Shown here piece by piece: positions 33,189 to 45,215 of a stretch of 64,000 nt of DNA. The stretch comes from Poa pratensis. Its lineage: Eukaryota; Streptophyta; Magnoliopsida; Poales; Poaceae. The position numbers and the translations under genes are program-made. How positions within the stretch are numbered: the first letter of the stretch is position 1; each line of letters starts with the position of its first letter. The notes under the pieces are model-generated. The model was not told the origin of the DNA. It was given only the letters and a program-made list of their open reading frames with translations, and did no database searches. The stretch is from contig CAMZMU010000080.1 in assembly GCA_947311845.1 (NCBI GenBank), forward strand, positions 21,709,233 through 21,773,232, written 5' to 3'.

Positions 33189-33206
33189 AAAAAAAAAAGC
33201 TGAACC

Positions 33207-33450
33207 ACGCCACGGCGGCACCTCGTCGTTTTAATCCATCCTCGGCCTCGCGCTCGCGCTCGCCTCCTCCGACAAAGCGTCAAATCGCGGCCGCAGCGCG
33301 CGCGCACCACCGAATCTGAACCACGGCTCTCCCTCGCACGCACGGCCGGGCGAGCAGAGCAGCGCGCGCTCACCAAAGCCGACCGTTGAGGGGACCCCGA
33401 TTCCGGCGGCTTGGCGTGAGGCGAGAGCTTGGAAGGAGCGAGCCAAGGGA
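33207..33450 (+). promoter_or_regulatory. CIPK8 leader and core promoter
   Basis: GC-rich sequence between the LINE target duplication and the start codon, with CTCGCGCTCGC-type repeats. No clear TATA box was seen. GGGAATGGCGG around the start is a good plant context (A at -3 is replaced by G, and G follows ATG). Confidence 0.4.
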
Positions 33451-36400
33451 ATGGCGGGCGCGACGAGGAAGAAGCTCGTGGGGCGGTACGAGGTGGGGCG
33501 GACCATTGGGCAGGGGGCGTTCGCCAAGGTGAAGTTCGCGGTCGACACCGACACGGGCGCCCCCGTTGCCATGAAGGTGCTCGACAAGTCCACCATCCTC
33601 GACCACCGCATGCTGCAACAGGTAGCCGCCCCGCCCCGCCCCTCTCCTCTCATCCCATCCGCTCTCAGTTCCCGGTAGCACGAATCCAAATCAAACTCGT
33701 TCTGCTCCCACCTCCCCTCCTTTCCCCGCCTTTTTCTTTGACCCAATCAATTTCTTGTTGTCTTTTTTTTTTGACTATGACTACGGCGGGCTCTTAGAGC
33801 CAACCTGAACTTCATTACTAAAAAATGTTGCCTATGAGGCCTTGCAGCCTCTACAAGATGGGTTCAAATGAACCAGAGTTTACAGGGGATACATGAGAGG
33901 AGAAATAACGAGAAGAACACACACCAACAACACACAAGAAAGGGGCACTCCGAGAGAGAAACTCGGAGACAGTTGATTGATGAGAGGCTCATCACGACCC
34001 AAGCACTGCGATCATAAAGGAGGATCCACAGGACAAGACAGCGGATACCCAGCCACGACACTGCACCATCGACGAAGTCAAAATCCAACGCACATCCGAG
34101 GCCACACAGCGCGCCGACACCACCTGTGTCGGGGGCATGGCTGAAGGGTCGCACGCGGCAAGACGACGCCACGACGCCTGTGTGTCGCCGGCTGAATTTG
34201 AAGGGCATTGGAGACACCCTCTCCGCACGTGGGGGTCGCCGCCATAGTCGCAGGGCATAGCACCACCGAGTGTAACCCCAACCCCATCTGGGTTCGATTA
34301 CCCGAAGGGTGGGCTAGCCTAGAGCACGCACGGAGACCGCCCACGCCAGTCACGCCGCAGGACTCCGACAAGGATCCGACGCGAGGGACTAGCAACCGAC
34401 AAGGAGAAGCTACCACCGCCACTGCCACGGCTCACCTCGCATCGGAGAGAAGACCGCATCCAAGGCCGCCATCTGCAGAACCATGGAGCACACCAGCATG
34501 ACACTGACGGCAAGACAGGGGGGCTCGACACCCAGCCACGACGGCCCCCCACGTAGGGGGCACGTCACCGCCATGGCCGCCATCTGCGAAGCCATGGCAC
34601 CTGTCCTCCCCAGCGGCGCCCCGCTGCAGGAGGATGGCCGAGTATAGAGGTGGCGACCCTTGCAACCACCGGAAGGCACGGTCGAGCGCCGTCAAAACCG
34701 GCGACGCCCCCGGGGCCGGGATCGACGGCCGGACCACCGGGACACAGAGCTCTGAGGAGCCGGCGGGAGCAGCAGAGCCTCCCGGGACCAGCTCCGAGGC
34801 AGGGACGCGGCGGCTCGCCAAGCCCATCTGGGCCCAGACGGGCGCTGGAGGCGCGCCGCCGCCACAGCCGTGCCGGGAGGCACGGAAGCTCTGCACCGCG
34901 CGGCAGCATGGCCGCGGACGGGGAGCCTCCCGGAACAAGCACCGAGGCAGGGGGCGCCGGCCTGCCAAGCCCATCTGGGCCCATATGGGCCCTGGAGGCG
35001 CGCTGCCGCCACAGATGCGGCAGGGAGGCACGGGAGGGCTGCACCGCACCGGCGGCACGGCCGCGGACGGGAGGGGGGAGGGTGGGGGGCGAGGGCGGGA
35101 GGCGGCGCACGGGGAGGCAAGGATGGGTGGCGGCGGCGGGCTTCGCTGGCGATCTTCCTCCATATCGCCATGAGGAGCCGAGAAGGAGCAAATCCCCGCC
35201 GCCCCCTTCACCGGCGCCGCGCGGCCTTTGTCCGCCGGCGGCCTCGGGGGGCGACGAGGGGAGGGGGAGGCGGCGGCGGCACGAGGTGAGGGTCGCCCCC
35301 CGGTCGCCTGGAGGAGGCGACGCGAGGAGCGATACCGTTTTTCTCCTTGGTCTCCTAATCCCAATTTCTTGTTGTCGCTCGCCTTTGGTAGCAATTTGGC
35401 CATTTCGCTGTATATTCCATGAGATTAGTAGCATTTTGGATAATTCTCTGCATATTCCGTGCGATTTTGCGGCGAGAAAGGTCAGGGACTCAGGTGCGGG
35501 TGGAATATGCCTCCTGAACAGTGCACTCCACCCAGTAGGAGCAAGTTGTGCGAAGTGCTGTCACCTGATTAATAAACTGCTAGCACGGAGCACCTTCAAT
35601 TTCTCCCTGGAGAAAAATACGTCTCTTTCTGTTCTACTTGAGTTCTTACTCCCCCGGTTCAGAACATTTGGGACATCATTTTGAGGACGGATATGATATG
35701 AACCGATTGCCGTGCCATTCTTTCGGAAACTGGAGTTGAGATATTCACATGTATTATAGGTGGGTGGGTATATACGCAAAAATGGATGCTATGTCAAATG
35801 GTTTGTGTAAAAGGTAGGGATTCGGCTCTATGTATTTACAGAAATGCTAGAAAGAATGGCTTCACTGGGACTATTATTTTCGAGAATCCTTTGGGATATT
35901 ATTTCTCTGATAATCCGAACAAATTGTACGGTCTCCAAAAATACCGCCATCCCACCCAGTGATTAGCTTCAGGAAAGTTTACATCTTCATTTCAATGTTT
36001 AACTTCTCACGCCTTTTGACAGATCAAAAAGGAAATATCAATAATGAAGATTGTAAGACACCCCAACATAGTTAGGCTAAACGAGGTATACTGAACATCT
36101 ACTTTCTGTTGTCTCTGTACAATTTCTTTTATTTAGTCACTAAAATTATTATGTTACCTATTTATAGTTCTGTGACCAGTTTAGTTTTCATTACTAGCAT
36201 TTTCGACGATCTTGTAGGTTTTAGCTGGACAGACAAAGATATACATAATCTTGGAGCTTATGACTGGAGGCGAGCTATTCGATAAAATAGTAAGAAGCCT
36301 GTGATCTACACTGTTACCAACTAAGCACTTAATAATTGATTATGTATCTGATCATATCTACATAAATGACCAGAATTTGTGATACTTGACTCACTTCATC

Positions 36401-39400
36401 TTTCTGGGAAACCATTCTCTATGTTTACGAGTATATTTACATGCTTAAAATAATGAAGCGAATGTACAACTGCTTCCCCACTTGAACAGTGTATTTTTTT
36501 TTAACCCTGATGGTCTTTATGTACATCACCCATACATATAGGAAACTTGCTGTTATATCCTCACAATACAGGTTGTAAAGTAAATGCAGAGTTCTGAACA
36601 ATTCATTGGAAACCATAAATGTTTTACGATAAATCTCAAAAGACGAAAAGTAGGTTACAATTTGTGTGTTGAGTAACAGAAGTACTCTGTGATATTTGTA
36701 GGCCCGCCAAGGTAAACTTCGTGAAAATGAAGGTAGGAAGTACTTCCAGCAGGTTATTGATGCCATTGATTATTGCCATAGCAAAGGTGTCTATCATAGA
36801 GATCTGAAGGTCTGTTCTGTATAAGAGATGTACGCATCACATTCTTTTGTCTTATTCACTAATTGCATTTTCACATGTTTGACAATTTTAATCTGCTTTT
36901 GTAGCCTGAAAACCTGCTTCTTGATTCACGTGGGAACTTAAAAGTTTCTGATTTCGGACTTAGCACACTGTCCCAAAATGTGAGTAAAGGGATTTCTTGT
37001 GCTGACAATGCATAGTTATATTTCACTGTGCTGATTGAGAGTTCTTAATCTTTGAGGGTTCCAGGGAGTAGGCCTTCTTCATACAACGTGTGGCACGCCA
37101 AATTACATTGCTCCTGAGGTATGTGATGCTTCTTCTCTTTATAGCCTATAAAAACGAAGTGGATTTTGATGCTTGTTCTACCAAAACATGAAGGGAAATA
37201 GCGGTATTAAATAAGAGGTAATTACGCAGAACCACAACTCCAAGGGCAATTCTGACACGCAACCACAACTTTTGGACTTGTATTCGGAGAACCACAACCT
37301 TAGAGTTTACCATCAACACATAACACAAATCTCCCTTTTTCTCCATTTGACACAACACAAGAACTGGTGTAGTTACCTGCATGTCAGCGATGACGTGCCC
37401 GAAACAGTCCGCCCTGGCGCAAGGGGTGCACACTGCACTCTAATCGGGCGAGACTGAGCCAGCAGAACCCGTTTGATACTTCTCTCCCGAAGCCGTGCTC
37501 GGAGGCAACAACGGTGGCACAATGTGAAGCGAGCCTGGTGCCGCCGCCGCGAGAGCGGTGCCATCGTTATTGAATAGCTCCGGTGAAGGTGACGTAGACA
37601 GCGCCAAGAGCTTTTTGTCGGCGTCAACAAGTTTTTTGGGATTCCCTAGTACTCCTTCACTTGCCCTCATCTCAGTTTTGGTGTCCAACGGAGAGAGATG
37701 TGGGTTCTGTGTTGGTCATTAGCTGTAGAAAGGTAGTTTTCTAAAATCAAGTCCAAGAGTTGTGGTTAAGTGTAATAAGGGCCCCCGGAGTTGTGGTTCT
37801 GTGTAATTACCTCTAAAAAAGAAATGGATGCCCTTTGGTACGTAACTAATTGTTAGCTATAACTTCAGAATTACTTTTGTAAATTTTGTGAAGAATAAGA
37901 TCCGAGGAATCACTGAGTCATGTTAGGTTTGGAGTCATGCTCTTCCTTTTTCTGAAAACTTGTAGAAATATGTTTTGAAATATAAATCATTTAAGATTGC
38001 AAAATGTCTTCAGATTTGAAAAAATATCATATGTTAGTTTTGTATTTATCATTTTGCGATCAGTCAGTTTGCCTTTTTCAGTGCACAAATCCTCACTTTG
38101 TGCTGTATTTCAGTAGTTAAGTTATGGTTATTATCTATCATATATACCATGTTCATACCATAACTAGTTATTCTAATGGTCGGAAGTAGTTCATTGAGAT
38201 CTCACTGTTAGCATCTTGAACCGTTTCTTTAGAAAAAAAATAGAAAGTTTAGTACACATGTGTTCTGAATTTCAACTTGGGTTGCTATTTAGGTGCTTAG
38301 CAATGATGGCTATGATGGATCTGCAGCAGATGTCTGGTCATGTGGTGTTATTCTTTACGTGTTAATGGCTGGGTACCTTCCCTTCGAAGAAAGTGATCTG
38401 GCAAAATTGTATGACAAGGTACTGGCTTCTTTACTACTGTGGTGGTCTTGATGATCTTCTGTCTCTCCAAATTTGACATTTTTGAAGCTAACTTATGGTT
38501 GTTCTCAAATTTGAAGATAACTGCAGCTCACTTTTCATGCCCAGATTGGTTCTCTCCAGGAGCCAAGTCTCTGATCCAGCGAATACTTGATCCAAATCCA
38601 AAAGCTGTAAGTACAGGAATGATTTAAATTAGATTGCATCGTCTGGAAACAATTAGCGGTTACGAAAAAGTAATCATTTGAGTTGAAGCTGCCAGAGGAA
38701 TATGCATGGTTCCCAGTTACTTAGTCTTTCCATCTCCATTAAGCTAAATGACACCATGCATAAAAAAATTGAACATCGTTTTCATATCAGTGTAATAATA
38801 TATGGTAACTAAATACATGTTAAGTAAATCTCTTATGCATAGCCAATAACAGAAACTTGTTAATTAGAACCAACTCTGTAAATCTAGTGCACTGGATTTT
38901 ACAAGCAAGGGGTGTTTCATTTATTTTGATTTTAAATTGCCGCCTTTGGTTCATAGGCTTTTGCACAATTTGCAGCGTATAACTATTGAAGAAATAAGGG
39001 CAGACACATGGTTTAAGAAGAATTATGTAGCCCTTAGACGCGGTGAAGATGAAAACGTCAGTCTGGATGATGTACAAGCTGTTTTTGATAATATTGAGGT
39101 TTGTGGATAAATTATTAATTGGTGCATCTAGTCATGTTTCATATATTACTGGCTAAATTTATATGTAGCTCTTGTTCAGAGTAGTCATAAGCTGCCTATG
39201 ACTTGTTATCCATTTGAAAGGTTTGTTTCCACTGTTACACTCACATAACTATCTTTCATCAGGACAAGTATGTCTCGGAGGAAGTGACTCCTCAGGATGG
39301 TGGTCCTCTTGTAATGAATGCCTTTGAGATGATTACACTATCTCAAGGTTTAGATCTTTCATCGTTATTTGATAGACAACAGGTAATCGTATTACCTTCT

Positions 39401-41327
39401 TTTGGTCAGCATGGTTGACTGCTTACTTTCAGTAGATGATCACAGTAAAGTTTTGATACATTGATGGCTAAAATTGTATGGAGATTATGCATGTTCCGCA
39501 TATTCTCATCACTAATGTTTTACCAACAATTTACCCATGCCATTTCGTATTAGTTGGTGTCATATGCTGTTCCCCCAGTTCGTGTGATGTTAGGCTTGAG
39601 CCACAGAGAGCCTGGTAGTAGTACTGTTTTGTACATATTTTAAAGAAGACGATGTAACAGCATGTGCATTTTACCGATCTTGGTATTATCAATTGTTTTG
39701 GTATAGTCTATAGATTTTAGCAACAGTTGGTCCCATATTTCCTGTTAATCTTCATAATATTAAACCTGTCAACAATATATTCACAATTCTAGTGTCAATT
39801 GTTTCATGCTGCCATAAGATGCTACCAATTTTTTATTTCACATTTTGTTCCATACATGCTGCCATACATGCATCAATTAGTCTTGGTTTAAAATTTAAGT
39901 GGATGGATATTTTTTGTTGTCGTTCTGATTTGAATGTCTCTATTGTTTTTCTTTGGTGTTTGCTGCATGCAATTATGCATAACTGTAGTGCTCATAGATA
40001 ACAGACAATACTCTTTCTTCTGGTCCCTCTTACCATCTTTCGTGGCATGAACTACTCATCAATTAATGTGTCTGTAGAAACCATAATAATTGATTTCTGT
40101 TTATAGGATTTTGTCAAACGTCAAACTCGCTTTGTCTCAAGGAAACCAGCGAAGACTATAGTAGCTACAATTGAAGTTGTAGCTGATTCCATGGGTCTCA
40201 AAGTGCATTCCCAGAACTACAAGGTAATTGTGGGAAAAGTGTTTCCATGATCAACTCTTGGGTAATTATTTACCTTTGTTAATCTTGATAATGTATTAAT
40301 AAGCGGTGCTACTTTTACTGTAGTTACGGCTTGAAGGAGTATCGGCCAACAAAATGAGCCCATTTGCTGTTGTATTAGAGGTGATCTTATCAACCATTTG
40401 AGTTTGTTACTTGTTCATGGACACCTGTTTTGAAGGTATTCTCATGCTTTGAAGTGAGTTATTTTCAGATTTTTGAAGTTGCTCCTTCTCTGTTTATGAT
40501 CGATGTACGAAAAGCCGCTGGTGACACTCTGGAATACCACAAGGTCTGTTTCGCATCACATCATGTATTGTAATTGACTTTTCGGGGCATTTTTTGGCTG
40601 GGATAGCATAGTGACAAAAATGAGCATTACCAGATAGCTGTCCAAGTTAAGAAAGAATAATTCTTAATAGTTCCACAATGCACTAAACATGATAAACGGT
40701 AGTCACCAAACATTATTTTGCCACAGCACACTGCAAGTCATTTGTACATTTGATGTTCTGAATAGTTACATGTGTCCCAGGCTTCAATATTGTCCAAAAT
40801 CAAAACCATGGGGGCATATTGTGTGTACTAAGGGGTTTATGCGTAGTAGTGTGCTAGAAGTTTAGTTAGTATCTCTAATGCTCATGAAAAAAATTAAACA
40901 AATTTATACAATATGCATCTACCTTGGCCCAAAAGCTACTCTTCGCAGCAAACTTGAGTTCTCTAATATTCACATCGGGATTTTTCTTTTTTTTCCTTAG
41001 CGTGCGGCTCAATTTTTTATTTCAACTTTTGTCCCGGCCGCCGTACGTGAGGGCATATTGTATGTACTAGTAGGTTTGCGGTCCTAGAGAAGTTTACAAG
41101 CTGAGCTCCTGATATCCTAGCTAATTATATAGCAACTTTGTTAACAAAATGTAGTTTAGAGGAGTTAGCCATTAATTCTCTGTTCATTCGGCCTTCTGAT
41201 CGGTCATATGTGAATGGTACACCCATGGCAGTTCTACAAGAGCTTATGCGGCAAGCTTGAGAGTATAATCTGGAGACCAATGGAGGTTTCTGCAAATTCT
41301 GCATTGCTGAGGACAACTACTTGCTAG
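33451..41327 (+). CDS. CIPK8: CBL-interacting protein kinase, CIPK8 type
   Basis: Fourteen exons: 33451-33621, 36023-36085, 36218-36289, 36702-36809, 36905-36979, 37065-37118, 38293-38418, 38517-38606, 38976-39098, 39263-39382, 40107-40223, 40324-40380, 40469-40543 and 41232-41327. All introns are GT-AG and in phase 0. The 448-residue product is a Ser/Thr kinase activated by calcium-bound CBL sensors. Visible features are the glycine loop G-x-G-x-F-A-x-V (20-27), ATP lysine K42, H-R-D (134-136), D-F-G (154-156), activation segment to A-P-E (179-181), the NAF/FISL CBL-binding motif from N313, and a PP2C-binding PPI region about 340-372. Family knowledge: CIPK8 works in nitrate and ion-transport signalling at membranes. 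The loop has A where relatives mostly have T (G-Q-G-A-F). Intron 1 and intron 6 carry transposons. Length and intron pattern fit the intron-rich CIPK clade, so it is very likely functional. Confidence 0.96.
33763..35361 (-). mobile_element. LINE-like retroposon in CIPK8 intron 1
   Basis: CAATTTCTTGTTGTC flanks it exactly at 33748-33762 and 35362-35376 (15 bp). The T run at 33763-33772 is the tail of a - strand insertion. The body is very GC-rich, with long shadow frames on both strands but no protein domain I recognise. It resembles the non-autonomous element at 6788-8868 in its GC-rich head and tail. It lies antisense to CIPK8 and lengthens intron 1 to 2.4 kb. Confidence 0.8.
35377..36022 (+). 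other. Remainder of CIPK8 intron 1
   Basis: AT-rich plant intron sequence ending CCTTTTGACAG before exon 2. No other feature seen. Confidence 0.6.
37213..37814. mobile_element. Inverted-repeat element in CIPK8 intron 6
   Basis: AGAGGTAATTACGCAGAACC at 37214-37233 is matched in inverse by the right end near 37788-37814, where AGTTGTGGTTCTGTGTAATT leads into ACCTCT. The paired ends extend to about 30 bp with ACCACAACTCC. The middle (37385-37640) is GC-rich and holds no transposase. The target duplication is not clear. The size and GC-rich cargo suggest a non-autonomous MULE. Exons on both sides are intact. Confidence 0.6.
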
Positions 41328-41986
41328 CCTGGCATCAATGCAGATACACCTTCGCCAAATAGGATTCCCAGATGTCAAGTTGGGGCATTGTGGTGAATCT
41401 GGCGTCGCACATTGAACGGTGGATCCGTCCTATCAATCATTCCAGGCACTTGATGTACCATAGCTGAGCCAAATGAAGTAGATTAGGTGGTTTGCGTCCG
41501 CAGTTATGTGTTTTTAAAGTTAAAGGCAGTCGTTCTGCCACCAGATTAGATAGAGTGTTTATGTACATAGTTTGGGGCTTGACCGAACACTACATTACAT
41601 TCCGATCAAATCTAAAGACCGCAAGTATGTTTCAGAGTATTGTTTTTGTAGATAGTTTGCATTTGTATGTCGAAGCCTTGAAGGTACATAGAGTAGACTT
41701 AGATTATGTATCTAGAAAATAACTGACTGAAGGGTTGATGTCAAACCCCTGTAAATGTTGTAATGCTTTCAAGAGGAGCCGAGTTTCAGAAGGTTGAATA
41801 ATATCTGCTGCCTGGAAACTGGAACACTGTAAATTACTTGTGAACAGCGAGAGAGAAACCGTACCTGATACTGCAATCTGGCACGCCATTTAGGCCTGGT
41901 TAAGTTTATTCCTTTGCAAGAGTTTATGAAACGAAACTTCGTGCTTGCTACTATTCTATGTACATACATAAAGCATGGAGAGGACC
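41328..41986 (+). other. CIPK8 3' UTR and downstream flank
   Basis: Begins at the TAG of CIPK8. Contains TTAGATAGAGTGTTTATGTA near 41547, a word also found at 61355. No poly(A) signal was assigned with confidence. Confidence 0.4.
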
Positions 41987-42001
41987 AAATCGGTATGTGA
42001 T

Positions 42002-43394
42002 ATCTGCACAAGTTTTACAGTCACAACAACTTACCATGGGTCAATATGGCTTGGGAACTTTATTATCAAAATGCCCTCCCTCCAGCTAAACTCAGAGCTC
42101 GTTTGGCCATCATTTCGTGCTAGAATCGTGGAATTCTATCGAGATTTTGTACCTAGCATGTTTGGCTGTCATGGCATTCGAACTGTCATTTCAATTTGAA
42201 TGTCCAGGCAGTGGGTATGGTGTGTTATGTCAATTTCTTGTTCCTAACCCTGTCATTCTTGTGAAAATCATTTCACTTCATAAATCCTTGTGGCAGCCAA
42301 GCATGATTTTTTAGCATGGAATTTCAAATTAGGCAAATGAAATGATGTCATCGGTGTCATATCATTTCTTCCGAATGAAATAAAATGAAGGGTGCCAAAC
42401 GAGCTCTCGGAGATATCTCCTTCTAGTGGAGAGACTATTTGAAATCATTGTTTACTTGCAAAGCTCTTGCCACTTGTAACTTGAATGATGACATTTCTAT
42501 CATACTTTGGAACGATGTTTGGCGTCACAACCCTCTCAAAGACACCTGGCCACACCTTTTCTCGTTTGCTATGAGAATATTTCCCTTGAGGAGACTTATT
42601 CAGGAGTTGGCTGATTTGTTCCACCTGCCACATTTAGTAGAGGATCATTCTGAATTTCTTCAGCTCCAGACTCTTATGCAAGCTCTACATCCTGCTGACA
42701 ATCATGAGTCTGGGATAGCCTTCAACAGTGCTACTGTGTTTTCAGCAGGGTTGCAGCGCAGCGCCCGAATCCATCCTGCAAAAAAAATACGGAAGCTTAG
42801 TACTAATTAATTTGTAATGGTTTAGCTCAATTTGTGTTGTGATCTACTTTTGCGGGACTTTCGCAGGACGCCGCCTGCAACCCTAGTTTTCAGTATCAAA
42901 GACATATAAATCCCTTATGGGTAACACTGCAGTCTGTTCAACATTTAATTGGCTCTGGAAAACTTGTTCTCAATAGAAACACAAGGTCTTCTTCCAGCAT
43001 TTAATCCACAACAGACTGAACACTAGAACTATGCTTCAAAGGGAAAATTTCTTCATGCAAGATTATACTTGTGTTATGTGGTGCAAAGCGCACTTTGGAA
43101 GCAAGGAACCACCTGTTTTCCCAATGTCCTTTTGCCAGTGTGTGCTGGCAATACATCTATCCCTCCTGGACTGCCCGCGCTGAAGCTCAGTTTGTTTTCA
43201 AGGACGTTATGCTCAGTCTGGAAGGAGCCATTGGCCAGCCTTTTTACAAGAAAAATATTATGCTTGTTGCCTGGGCCATTTGGACGACCAGAAATGGCTT
43301 TATACATTAACATTAGCTCTTACATTTGTATATGAACTTTTTGAAAATTTATATAAATATGCAATCGGGAGAACTACTGTTAAACTTTAAAAAA
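42002..43394 (+). mobile_element. LINE fragment downstream of CIPK8, carrying a nested MITE
   Basis: Flanked by AAATCGGTATGTGAT (41987-42001) and AAATCGGTGTGTGAT (43395-43409), a 15-bp target duplication with one mismatch and an A tail at the right edge. Coding relics on the + strand in order: W-V-N-M-A-W-E-L-Y-Y near 42040, then after the MITE L-W-N-D-V-W-R with W-P-H-L-F-S-F-A near 42500-42570. Last comes C-V-M-C-G-A ... H-L-F-S-Q-C-P-F near 43075-43140. These are the last part of LINE ORF2 including zf-RVT. Frames are broken. Confidence 0.8.
42091..42412. mobile_element. MITE nested in the LINE
   Basis: Begins AGAGCTCGTTTGGCCATCAT and ends with its inverse, reading AAATGAAGGGTGCCAAACGAGCTCT. 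It interrupts the LINE coding relic between A-K-L and G-D-I, so it inserted after the LINE. The target duplication is unclear (CTC on both sides). Confidence 0.65.
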
Positions 43395-43409
43395 AAATCG
43401 GTGTGTGAT

Positions 43410-44429
43410 GCCATAGAAACATATCTCGACAATGGCGGCAAAAAAGCCAGGAATATTGATTTGATTTAGTAACAGTTGCATTAGTAATCATCCTGGGGGT
43501 CTCCAACGGCTGGAGATGCCCTGAGGCCATACAAGTTGCTAGACTAAAATTTCCGTCTCATTTTCGTTCTTCTTTAGCACGAACGATCGGTCGAGGAAGA
43601 GTAGTAGAGAGTCGTGTGATAGCGATGATGCTCATACCAAATCCGCAACCGATGCTCTGCAAATTCTCCATTTTGGCACGGCGTACATGCACCTAGCTTT
43701 AACAGTAAGATGAACATAATAAACGCCTTGTTGCAAACAAAGTTGAGTTCAGATGAACCTGATCACCCGCCTCTCACCAAAAGGTTCAAAGAAACGACCG
43801 GTAATCTCGTCACCCCGGTGACGCAAGGCCATGAACTGGGCAACAATAACCAACAGGTGCATGAACCGGAGCAGGAGGAGGAGGGGAAGGATGAAAGCAA
43901 CACGAAAAGGCCGAAAGGGACGGGGCGTCGACGGGATGCATGCATCTGGCTGGACAGGCACCCGCCTGCCGGAAAGGAAAAAATCCGTGTACTAGACTCG
44001 GCAAGCCTGCCCTGGACTCACTCTTAGACATGTTTCCGTTTGAGATTTTGGCTTCAATGTTTTCCCATTCCCAAGCTTACTGAAATACAGCGGGAGTTCA
44101 TAGGTTTTCATGTTATACGGTGTCAATCAGTCTTCGACAAAATCTGGGGGCAAAAGTCCTTGGAACCATCTGGAGGAACACAAGAAACACATCTGAACTT
44201 CAGTTGTCAGGGTGGCTGGAAGCCTGTAAGATGTTGATCTCAGTGAAATCAAGCCTGGAAGATGCTGATCTCGGTGAAATCAAGCAGCAAGGCTAGCCGT
44301 CTGTCACAGGGCAGGCAACACCATATCCTGAGACTCGAGAGTTTGCACCTATGATACCCAGGACTACATACATTCAGAGACAGTTAAACGTACGTGATGA
44401 TATAATACGATAAAAAAGTTGCAATTATA
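43410..44429. other. Intergenic stretch between the two genes
   Basis: No gene recognised. An open frame at 43710-44027 (+) has an E/D/K-rich composition and no known domain. 43500-43520 has CTCCAACGGCTGGAGATGCC, a Harbinger-end-like scrap. Confidence 0.4.
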
Positions 44430-45215
44430 TGAAGCATAGAACTTGGACGGAAACAATTTTCTTTTTTTATTCCAGGAAGATTGCAAAGGTTACAGCACCC
44501 AAACACACGCCTGCAAAAACCAGGGATCTGGAAAAGAAAAACAACCATGCAAGGTTGTCATGGCAAGGGCCTCTGGTATGTGATGCACCTTGCCAAGGCC
44601 AGATCCCCGGGGATATCAGGCAACCCTTACAGATACTGCACAAACGCAACCATCCACTGCCGAAGACACACAACGCAGGCACACACACACACTACGCTGC
44701 ATACTGGGAACTGGAACAACCACACACCGAGAGAGATCGCAGACACCTAGACATCGAAGAACCGGAGCTAAGCATCTACGACAGACGGACACCGACAGAT
44801 AGAACTTGATATGGAATTGAAACCAGAAGCACTGGAAAAGAAGACAATACTTATGATATTTGAGCTCCCACAGAGGACTTAAGGAGAAAAAGAGCATGGT
44901 GTAGGGACTGTAATCACAAGGGCATAGGTTGGGGTAGAGGGACAAGGGTGCCACACTGATGGCAGCCGAAGGCTCAAGGAACAGACATCCTCCCAAGAGG
45001 ACGCCTGCAAAAAACGAGCACTTGGCTAAAGTGTCCCTGGAAAACAACCGACCCTAAGACAAAGGAAGCCCACCATGACTCGAACGCGAACTGACGACGA
45101 ACTGACTCTGCTATGAAGATTGACTGAAGTTACTACCTATGGTCGTATATTTGCATCTGGAGACGGATGGAAGTGCCAGCAATTTCCAGCAATTAATCGT
45201 GCCTTCTTGTTCCAC
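44430..45215 (-). promoter_or_regulatory. Probable 3' UTR of the EBF-type gene
   Basis: The region directly after the EBF stop on the - strand. As RNA it contains U-rich runs such as CUCGUUUUUUGCAGG near 45010 and GUUGUUUUCC. In Arabidopsis, poly-U motifs in EBF1/2 3' UTRs bind EIN2-dependent complexes and repress translation when ethylene is present. Whether these runs act that way, and how far the UTR extends, is inferred. Confidence 0.35.

Noticed and set aside
33451..33678. Single-exon reading of the CIPK start running through the first splice site
   Set aside because: The kinase continues only if the GT at 33622 is used. Reading on gives unrelated residues and a stop.
34432..35684. Very long open frames on both strands (over 280 codons) in CIPK8 intron 1
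   Set aside because: They overlap each other on both strands in GC-rich retroposon DNA, contain no domain and are only low-complexity A, R, P and G. The region is an insertion flanked by a 15-bp duplication.
41510..41575. Similarity of 41510-41575 to 61313-61375 as a conserved regulatory motif
   Set aside because: The T/A-rich edge and its position suggest a shared retroelement 3' end rather than a functional motif, and there is too little sequence to decide.
43710..44027. E/K-rich open frame between the two genes
   Set aside because: No splice context or domain. The composition alone does not support a gene.
44429..44820. Open frame of 126 codons downstream of EBF on the + strand
   Set aside because: It lies in the probable EBF 3' UTR on the opposite strand, is of low complexity and has no domain.
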